Of a stretch of DNA of 64,000 bases, positions 57,601-64,000 are shown piece after piece. Position 1 is the first letter of the stretch. Every line of letters begins with the position of its first letter. The stretch covers positions 62,001 to 126,000 of the forward strand of contig CANMFU010000005.1 in assembly GCA_947497295.1 (NCBI GenBank), written 5' to 3'. The position numbers and the translations under genes were made by a program. Origin of the DNA: an uncultured Roseovarius sp. GTDB taxonomy: Bacteria > Pseudomonadota > Alphaproteobacteria > Rhodobacterales > Rhodobacteraceae. The notes below the pieces were generated by a model. The model was not told where the DNA came from. It searched no databases and saw only the letters and a list, made by a program, of their open reading frames with translations.

Positions 57601-58877
57601 GCGGCTGTCCTCATCGTTTTCATCAATTGTCTGGCGCGCGGCATCGCCGCGTCAAACCGGTCCAGAATCTCCTGGCACACATCCACCGTCAGCATCACGC
57701 CCGGCTTGAACTGCAAAACCCGCTTGTCCAGCGACGAGAAGATCGCCCAGACGCCGTTTTCATAGAGCGCGCGGCTCACCGCGACAGCGCCCTCGGGATG
57801 GTCGAACTCCAGCCCCAGAACCACGCCGCGCTGGCGCACACCGACAAAGATATCGCTGTGGCGCGCCATCATTTCCTGCATCCCGGCGGCAAAGAAATCG
57901 GTCACGAAATGCACGTTCGAGATGATCTCGGGGCGCTCGAGCATCTCGATCACCTTGTGACCGACCAGACAGCCCAGCTCGGCACCGCCCGCCGTGGAGA
58001 TATGCGCCGCGCCGTCCTCGGTCAGCCAGCCGCCACATTCTTTGGTCACAAGGCAGGCCGAGATCGGGTAAATCCCCCCGCCCAGACCCTTGCCGCAGAC
58101 CATGATATCGGGCTGGATGCCATAGCCCTGCCAGCCCCACATGACGCCGGTGCGCATCAGTCCGGTCTGCACCTCGTCCGAGATCAGCAGCGTGCCGTAT
58201 TTGCGGCAGATCCGGTGACATTCGCGCAGATAATCATCGTCCGGCATCGGGAAACCATAGGTCGCCGGGATCGTTTCGATGATGAACGCGGCGACATCGC
58301 CTTTTTTCAGCACCTGCTCCAGCGCGTCGGGATCGTTGAACGGCACGTTCAGGAATTCGTCAGGCCGGTCGGCCAGGAAGATCTTGGAAAACCGCTCGTC
58401 GCCGGTCGCGACCGACAGGCCCGAATGGCCGTGATAGCCCTTGATGATCGACACGATCTTCTTGCGCTGCGTGACGTAACGCGCTGTTTTTAGGGCAATC
58501 TCAACCGCCTCGGCACCGCCCGCGCCAAAGATCGCATATTGCATATGCGGCGCCGTCTTGATCAGCTGCTCGGCAAAGGCCGCCCGCGCAACCGACGGGA
58601 ACCAGTGGTTGCCCATGTCGAAATAATCAAGGCCGGATTTCAGCGTCGCCACCAGTTCAGAATTGCGATGGCCGAAATTGTAAGTGCCGCCGTTCAGGTG
58701 CAAATCAATCAGGCGCTTGCCCGACATGTCATGCAGGAAATACTCCTCGCGGCGGTCAATCACCATCGGCGTGCCCGCATCGCTCCAGAACTGCACCTTG
58801 CCAGGATTCCAGTATTCTGCGGCCTTTTCGAGAAGGTCCTCTTTGGAGTCGAAGCTGAAAAATCCGTAGTTGAACAC
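57597..58877 (-). CDS. Class-III PLP aminotransferase/phospho-lyase of BMC locus
   Basis: A 426-residue PLP enzyme. The Schiff-base lysine is Lys263 in MVCGKGLGGGIYPISA, the Asp pairing the pyridine nitrogen is in LLISDEVQTGLMRTG (Asp234), and the phosphate-binding AGGAEAVEIALKTAR is present. The N-terminus has an amphipathic stretch, SKEDLLEKAAEYW. Class-III enzymes include phospho-lyases that split amino-alcohol phosphates to aldehyde, ammonia and phosphate; in RMM-type loci such an enzyme follows the kinase. Transamination is the other possibility and cannot be excluded from sequence. It is the first gene of the BMC operon, 139 bp from the divergent DeoR-type gene. Confidence 0.85.
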   Translation of the reverse strand: MFNYGFFSFDSKEDLLEKAAEYWNPGKVQFWSDAGTPMVIDRREEYFLHDMSGKRLIDLHLNGGTYNFGHRNSELVATLKSGLDYFDMGNHWFPSVARAAFAEQLIKTAPHMQYAIFGAGGAEAVEIALKTARYVTQRKKIVSIIKGYHGHSGLSVATGDERFSKIFLADRPDEFLNVPFNDPDALEQVLKKGDVAAFIIETIPATYGFPMPDDDYLRECHRICRKYGTLLISDEVQTGLMRTGVMWGWQGYGIQPDIMVCGKGLGGGIYPISACLVTKECGGWLTEDGAAHISTAGGAELGCLVGHKVIEMLERPEIISNVHFVTDFFAAGMQEMMARHSDIFVGVRQRGVVLGLEFDHPEGAVAVSRALYENGVWAIFSSLDKRVLQFKPGVMLTVDVCQEILDRFDAAMPRARQLMKTMRTAA

Positions 58878-59016
58878 GCGTGATTCCCCCTAAGTCACCC
58901 TTCACCTTAGTCATAAAGTTGGCGTTGGCAATTCTTTTGTGGCAAGTCGGGCAATATCTGCGAGTGACACGGGCAAACCTCGGGCTATAACCAGCGAAAG
59001 GCAGGAGGATGCGAAA
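58878..59016. promoter_or_regulatory. Divergent promoter region of BMC operon and deoR-type gene with direct repeats
   Basis: The 139-bp gap carries promoters of both sides. Two near-identical 9-mers in the same orientation, CCTAAGTCA (58889-58897) and CCTTAGTCA (58905-58913), start 16 bp apart just in front of the BMC operon start codon. Direct repeats are typical of DeoR-family operators. Promoter boxes are not assigned. Confidence 0.5.
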
Positions 59017-60136
<1,120 letters not shown>

Positions 60137-61402
60137 ATGAAAATCGTTGTTCTCGGAGGCGGCGTTATCGGCGTCACATCTGCGTGGTATTTGGCCAAAG
60201 ATGGTCACGAGGTTACCGTGATCGACCGGAACGCAGCCGTTGGAGAGGACACGACCTTTGCCAATGCCGGGCAAATCTCGCCGGGCTATTCCGCCCCTTG
60301 GGCAGCGCCGGGAATTCCGCTGAAGGCTATAAAGTGGTTGTTTCAGCGCCACGCGCCGCTGATCGTGCAGCCGAAAATGGACTGGAGAAAAGTCAGCTGG
60401 ATGGCGCGCATGCTGCGGAATTGTACCGAGGCGCGCTATGAAGTGAACAAGGGGCGCATGGTGCGGCTGGCCGAATACAGCCGTGATTGCCTGACCGAGA
60501 TCCGCGACGAGACGGGAATTGACTTTGATAACCGCCAGCAGGGCACGTTGCAGCTGTTTCGTACGCAAAAACAGGTGGATGGCGCGGCTAAGGACATCAA
60601 GGTTCTGGAAAAGGGCGGCGTGCGCTACGAGGTTCTGGATGCAGTTGGCTGCGTCAAGGTCGAGCCGGGGTTGGCTGGCGCGCGTGATCTGATTGCCGGC
60701 GGTCTGCGCTTGCCCGGCGATGAGACTGGCGATTGCCACATCTTTACGACCAAGCTGGCCCAGATGATGGTCAAGGATCTGGGCGTGACATTCCGTCCGG
60801 GCGTCGAGATCCGCGCGCTGATCCAAGGCCCCGGCGGCATTGAGGCGGTCGAGACATCCGAGGGCCGCGTAACCGCGGATGTGTTCGTGGTGGCGATGGG
60901 CAACCATTCGCCGGATCTGGTGCGCCCGCTTGGGCTTAAGCTGCCGATCTATCCGGTCAAGGGCTATTCCATCACCGCGCCGATCGTTGCGCCCGAACAC
61001 GCGCCGCAATCGACCGTCATGGACGAAACCTACAAGATCGCGATCACCCGTTTGGGCGACCGTATCCGTGTGGGCGGCATGGCTGAACTGGCCGGGATGG
61101 ACCGCAGTCTGAGCGCTAAGCGGCAGGAAACGCTAACGATGTCGGTTGAATCGTTGTTCAAGGGCGCCGCAGATCAAAGCCGCGCCGTGCTGTGGACCGG
61201 CCTGCGCCCGATGACGCCGGACGGGACGCCGATTATCGGACAATCCGGCGCGCCCAACCTCTACCTGAACACCGGGCATGGCACGCTGGGCTGGACCATG
61301 GCAGCAGGATCGGCGCGAGTGCTGAGCGATCTGGTGGCGGGCCGTGCGTCTGATATTGAAACAGCGGATCTGAACTATGACCGCTATGTCGCGGCACGCT
61401 AA
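60137..61402 (+). CDS. dadA: D-amino acid dehydrogenase
   Basis: A 421-residue flavoprotein that deaminates D-amino acids to 2-oxo acids, passing electrons to the respiratory chain; D-alanine is the usual substrate. FAD site [20 protein letters not shown], then [20 protein letters not shown] and [14 protein letters not shown], the DadA-type landmarks. The C-terminus has [20 protein letters not shown] and [18 protein letters not shown]. Length is normal. Start ATG 60137 has GGAGTGAG upstream. An alanine racemase (dadX) is not adjacent. Confidence 0.96.
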   Translation: MKIVVLGGGVIGVTSAWYLAKDGHEVTVIDRNAAVGEDTTFANAGQISPGYSAPWAAPGIPLKAIKWLFQRHAPLIVQPKMDWRKVSWMARMLRNCTEARYEVNKGRMVRLAEYSRDCLTEIRDETGIDFDNRQQGTLQLFRTQKQVDGAAKDIKVLEKGGVRYEVLDAVGCVKVEPGLAGARDLIAGGLRLPGDETGDCHIFTTKLAQMMVKDLGVTFRPGVEIRALIQGPGGIEAVETSEGRVTADVFVVAMGNHSPDLVRPLGLKLPIYPVKGYSITAPIVAPEHAPQSTVMDETYKIAITRLGDRIRVGGMAELAGMDRSLSAKRQETLTMSVESLFKGAADQSRAVLWTGLRPMTPDGTPIIGQSGAPNLYLNTGHGTLGWTMAAGSARVLSDLVAGRASDIETADLNYDRYVAAR

Positions 61403-61522
61403 GACGGCAACGGGGGCAGGCGGGGACAAACAGCCGGTGGTAATTGGCTGAAACTTTGGCATAACGTTGCAATCAGCAATGTTGCAGTCGCTATCTGGCC
61501 TCTGCCGAAGGAGACCGCGCGC

Positions 61523-61570
61523 ATGCCCCAGACAGCCCCAGTTCATCCGCAGACCGGGCGGCGCCAGTGA
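61523..61570 (+). CDS. 15-residue leader ORF before the AI-2E-family gene
   Basis: An ATG at 61523 with GAAGGAGA upstream opens MPQTAPVHPQTGRRQ and stops at TGA 61568-61570. That stop overlaps the GTG start of the next gene (GTGA). The AI-2E-family gene has no good site of its own for GTG 61567, so the leader would supply translation by coupling. No function for the peptide is claimed; an annotation error joining the two is possible. Confidence 0.5.
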   Translation: MPQTAPVHPQTGRRQ

Positions 61571-62652
61571 CCGGACAACCGCAACAATTGGCGTTGCCGG
61601 TCAATGCGGCGCTTTTGATGGTTCTGGCCGGGTTTCTGCTGCTGATCGGCAAGCCGGTGCTGCTGCCCATTTTGGCCGCCGTGATCGCCGTTTACGTCCT
61701 GATCAACGTGTCCGAAGCGCTGCGCGCTGTGCCGCTGGTCGGGCGGCTGTCGGCGCCGATGCGGCGGTTGCTGGTGCTGATGGCGTTTTCAGTGGTAGTG
61801 CTGATCCTGCTGGGGGTCGTTATCGACACGATCAGCCGCATCCTGCGCGAGGCGCCCACCTATCAGTCGAACATCGAAAAGCTGGTGGCGCAGGGCGCTG
61901 ATATGCTTGGTGTGGACGAGCGACCTGATTGGAAAGCGATCCGCGATGCGACGTTCGGGCGCCTGTCCGTGCAAAGCCTGATCAACACCGCGTTTTACAA
62001 CATCACCGGAATTGGCACGTCCGTGTTTCTGGTCATAGTCTATTCGGCCTTCCTGCTGTCCGAGCGCGCCGGTTTCGCTGTCAAACTGTCAGCCGCGATG
62101 CGCGATGCTGAAGGCGCCGCCAAAACCGAGGCAATGATCAGTGACATCAACGACCGGATTGGGGACTATCTGGCGATCAAGACATTGATAAACGTGGTCC
62201 TGGGCAGCGTGTCCTTTGTCATCCTGTGGGCGCTGGATGTGGATTTTGCCATCTTCTGGGCGCTGGTGATCGCCCTGCTGAACTATATTCCCTATTTCGG
62301 ATCTCTGGTCGGCGTCGCCTTTCCGGTCAGCCTGTCGATCGTTCAGTTCGGTGATCTGTGGTGGACATTGCTTCTGGCTGCCCTGCTGACCGCGGCGCAG
62401 ATGGTTGTAGGCAATATTGTCGAGCCACGCCTGATCGGGCGGCGCGTCAATCTGAGCCCCTTTGTCGTGCTGGTATCACTGGCGGTCTGGAGCGCGCTAT
62501 GGGGGTTTGCCGGTGCATTGCTGGCCGTGCCGCTGACATCTATCCTGTCTATTATCCTGTCCTCGTTCGAGCCGACACGCCCCATTGCCATCCTTATGTC
62601 GGACCGGATCGAATTTGGAACGCCGCTAATAAAATCCGATACGGGCCACTGA
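61567..62652 (+). CDS. AI-2E family transporter-like membrane protein
   Basis: A 361-residue UPF0118/AI-2E protein with about seven or eight hydrophobic segments. N-terminal pair (LLMVLAGFLLLIGKPVLLPI and IAVYVLINVSEAL), then a soluble central part (NIEKLVAQGADMLGVDERPD) and the C-terminal cluster with ALLNYIPYFGSLVGVAFPVS (in pieces), GNIVEPRLIGRRVNLSP and LSLAVWSALWGFAGALLAVPL-like text. The GxxVEPxLxG block is the family hallmark. The family name comes from E. coli TqsA; true substrate is often a Na+ or H+ coupled export. Start GTG 61567 is coupled to the leader ORF. Its 3' end overlaps the convergent CIA30 gene by 27 bp. Confidence 0.9.
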   Translation: MTGQPQQLALPVNAALLMVLAGFLLLIGKPVLLPILAAVIAVYVLINVSEALRAVPLVGRLSAPMRRLLVLMAFSVVVLILLGVVIDTISRILREAPTYQSNIEKLVAQGADMLGVDERPDWKAIRDATFGRLSVQSLINTAFYNITGIGTSVFLVIVYSAFLLSERAGFAVKLSAAMRDAEGAAKTEAMISDINDRIGDYLAIKTLINVVLGSVSFVILWALDVDFAIFWALVIALLNYIPYFGSLVGVAFPVSLSIVQFGDLWWTLLLAALLTAAQMVVGNIVEPRLIGRRVNLSPFVVLVSLAVWSALWGFAGALLAVPLTSILSIILSSFEPTRPIAILMSDRIEFGTPLIKSDTGH

Positions 62653-63201
62653 AATATCCGCCACATGGTCGCGGCCAAAGGCCACGACTGCCACGCTTTT
62701 GATGGCATCCGGGGCCAGAGCATCCCGTAGCAACATGCCCTGCGCCTCGAACCGCTGGAACGGGATGCGCAGCGTCGCCCATTCGGGTGCCGCGTCAAAC
62801 GGTGCCTGATAGAAATTCCACGGCAAGATCGTGCCGCCCGTGCGCGCGTGAATATAGTATGTCTGGCCGTTTCCCTTGATCTTCAATTCCAGCCCTTGGG
62901 CGGTTTCGGGCAGACGAGCGGGCAGTTTCAGGCGGGCCTGAATGAAGCCGCCGTTATTCGCTGTGCTGACCGATCCTGTCAAATGCAGAACCGTCTGTCC
63001 GTTCTCATGCCGCAGTGTGACCTGCCCGGTCGATACGCCGCCCATCACCTGATCGCTGATAAATTCCCATCGCTCGGCAGGTCTGCCGTTGAAATCCTCT
63101 ATCATCCGCTCGTCTCCCTGCGCGATGGTTGCGGCGGTGAGCGCGGCGCACAAGACGGCATTTGAAAAAAGTGATCTGGCGAACTTGAAGGGAAAGAACA
63201 T
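62626..63201 (-). CDS. CIA30-family protein
   Basis: A 191-residue protein of the complex-I intermediate-associated protein 30 (galactose-binding-like) family. An N-terminal signal-type helix (SNAVLCAALTAATIAQGDER) suggests export. The domain shows RWEFISDQVMGGVSTGQVTL, STANNGGFIQARLKLPARLP, GLELKIKGNGQTYYIHART and FQRFEAQGMLLRDALAP. In bacteria the role is unknown; in mitochondria the family helps assemble complex I. Start ATG 63201, one base before the DCC stop, so it is coupled in the operon. No complex I genes are near. Confidence 0.86.
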   Translation of the reverse strand: MFFPFKFARSLFSNAVLCAALTAATIAQGDERMIEDFNGRPAERWEFISDQVMGGVSTGQVTLRHENGQTVLHLTGSVSTANNGGFIQARLKLPARLPETAQGLELKIKGNGQTYYIHARTGGTILPWNFYQAPFDAAPEWATLRIPFQRFEAQGMLLRDALAPDAIKSVAVVAFGRDHVADISVARIGFY

Positions 63202-63603
63202 TCACAGTTTCCTTTTACGCCGTGTGGCAGCGAAAACCCGAACGATTCCGGGACGCAGCCGCAGAAATCCGCGATACGCCAGCTCCAGCAGCGCCATAAC
63301 ACCCGGCCATTGTGCAACTCTGCCCGCCAGACGCCACCCTGGCACCTGCCGCCAGACCTCGGCAAAGGCGGGGGCACCTGACAGCAGATCACCCTCGGCT
63401 GACCTCACGTGAAACCGCGCCTTGGCGTCGGCCACTTCCAAGCTTTCTGGCAAGGCTGCGTCAGATTGCGAGACATCGACCAGTGACAGATTGCCGCCCG
63501 TATCGAGATTGGCGTAATGCGCAACCTCGGCCCGGCAGAGCGGGCAGGCGCCATCATAATACAGGATGGTGCGGTCATCGTCGGCAGGGGCGTCGGCAGT
63601 CAT
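63202..63603 (-). CDS. DCC-family thiol-disulfide oxidoreductase-like protein
   Basis: A 133-residue protein of the DUF393/DCC family. The thioredoxin-like CxxC is in TILYYDGACPLCRAEVAHY (Cys20, Cys23). Further blocks are FHVRSAEGDLLSGAPAFAEV and LELAYRGFLRLRPGIVRVFA. It probably acts on a disulfide or reduces a small thiol. It starts four bases into the glutathione peroxidase stop (ATGA) and ends next to the CIA30 start. Confidence 0.9.
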   Translation of the reverse strand: MTADAPADDDRTILYYDGACPLCRAEVAHYANLDTGGNLSLVDVSQSDAALPESLEVADAKARFHVRSAEGDLLSGAPAFAEVWRQVPGWRLAGRVAQWPGVMALLELAYRGFLRLRPGIVRVFAATRRKRKL

Positions 63604-64000
63604 TTCAGCATGGTCTCAATTGGGCCGGTGATCTTGGTCGACAGCGGGGCGACCCCTGACCCAAATGTGCCAGCCACTCGTCCATCCGGGCCAATCAGTA
63701 CCTTGTTAAAATTCCAGCCGGGCGCGAATCCCGTCTCGTCCCTCAGGGTGCGATAAAATGGGTGCGCATCGCTACCCTTGACATGAGTGATCCCGGTCAT
63801 CGGCATGTCGATGCCGTATTGCAGTTCGCAAAATTGCTTGACCTCGGCATTTGTTGCCAGCTCTTGCCGGAAATCGTCTGAGGGCACGGCCAGAACGATC
63901 AGTCCGCGATCGCGATATTTGTCGTAAAGATCCTGAAGCCCTCGGTACTGCCGGGTGAATGCGCATTGCGAGGCGGTATTAACCACCAGAACGGGCTGGC
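63600..64000 (-). CDS. Glutathione peroxidase family protein (5' end outside window)
   Basis: About 133 residues are present; the start lies beyond the right edge. The frame is open to base 64000 and reads QPVLVVNTASQCAFTRQYRG, the classic NTASxC motif. The peroxidatic residue is Cys (not selenocysteine). Other marks: VLAVPSDDFRQELATNAEVK, GSDAHPFYRTLRDE and WNFNKVLIGPDGRVAGTFGS with the catalytic Trp-Asn. It reduces hydroperoxides, more likely with thioredoxin than with glutathione in bacteria. First gene of the three-gene operon ending at 62626. Confidence 0.92.
   Translation of the reverse strand, partial: QPVLVVNTASQCAFTRQYRGLQDLYDKYRDRGLIVLAVPSDDFRQELATNAEVKQFCELQYGIDMPMTGITHVKGSDAHPFYRTLRDETGFAPGWNFNKVLIGPDGRVAGTFGSGVAPLSTKITGPIETMLK

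Noticed and set aside
56167..57765. A 532-codon plus-strand open frame opposite the BMC aldehyde dehydrogenase
   Set aside because: Antisense of a gene with an intact catalytic site; no ribosome-binding site or domain.

Overview
The window is a 64 kb piece of a GC-rich chromosome from an alphaproteobacterium, most probably a Roseobacter-group member of the Rhodobacterales. Reasons: Mic60-like and HemY-like genes beside hemD, the uvrC-pgsA-moaD-moaE run, ftsK-lolA, tandem dimethylglycine-dehydrogenase-like flavoproteins, many ABC importers, and dense operons with ATGA overlaps. I see no insertion sequence, prophage, CRISPR array or rRNA. There is one tRNA, Thr(CGT).

Bases 1-39,350 are mostly housekeeping. 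In order: the end of tamB; a CoxG-like gene; an FAD amine-oxidase-like gene; an ABC-2 exporter; an S49 protease; a calcium/sodium antiporter; a pteridine-reductase-like SDR; uvrC-pgsA-moaD-moaE; a probably broken lipoprotein gene; ubiH; an amidase; ftsK-lolA; hspQ; an anti-sigma/anti-anti-sigma pair; an fRMsr-type GAF protein; a four-gene methylamine-demethylation operon (XRE-cupin regulator, two GcvT-tailed flavoproteins, a PNPOx-like protein); a pseudouridine synthase; a kinase with an unusual tail; an aldehyde dehydrogenase; a 1-Cys peroxiredoxin; tsaD-YciI-EVE; and hemD-Mic60-HemY.

Bases 39,760-47,833 are a peptide-use module. A Dpp/Opp-type ABC importer and two proline-iminopeptidase-family hydrolases overlap end to end on the minus strand. 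A LuxR-type regulator is divergent, with a lux-box-like sequence between.

Bases 47,848-59,790 are the standout: a complete bacterial microcompartment (BMC) locus. On the minus strand it reads class-III PLP enzyme, CoA-acylating-type aldehyde dehydrogenase, BMC-T, a protein with an encapsulation-peptide-like helix and a EutT/EutQ-like tail, BMC-P, BMC-H, a second BMC-T, a PotDABC-type importer, an SDR and an aminoglycoside-phosphotransferase-fold kinase. A DeoR-type regulator is divergent. The enzyme set (SDR, kinase, PLP phospho-lyase, aldehyde dehydrogenase) matches the aminoacetone / 1-amino-2-propanol chemistry of the actinobacterial RMM microcompartment. The likely route is amino alcohol import, phosphorylation, PLP-dependent release of ammonia and phosphate to give propionaldehyde inside the shell, then oxidation to propionyl-CoA. 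A 28-nt poly-C run follows the regulator's stop codon.

The right end holds dadA, an AI-2E-family membrane protein, and a CIA30 / DCC-thioredoxin / glutathione peroxidase operon cut by the window edge.
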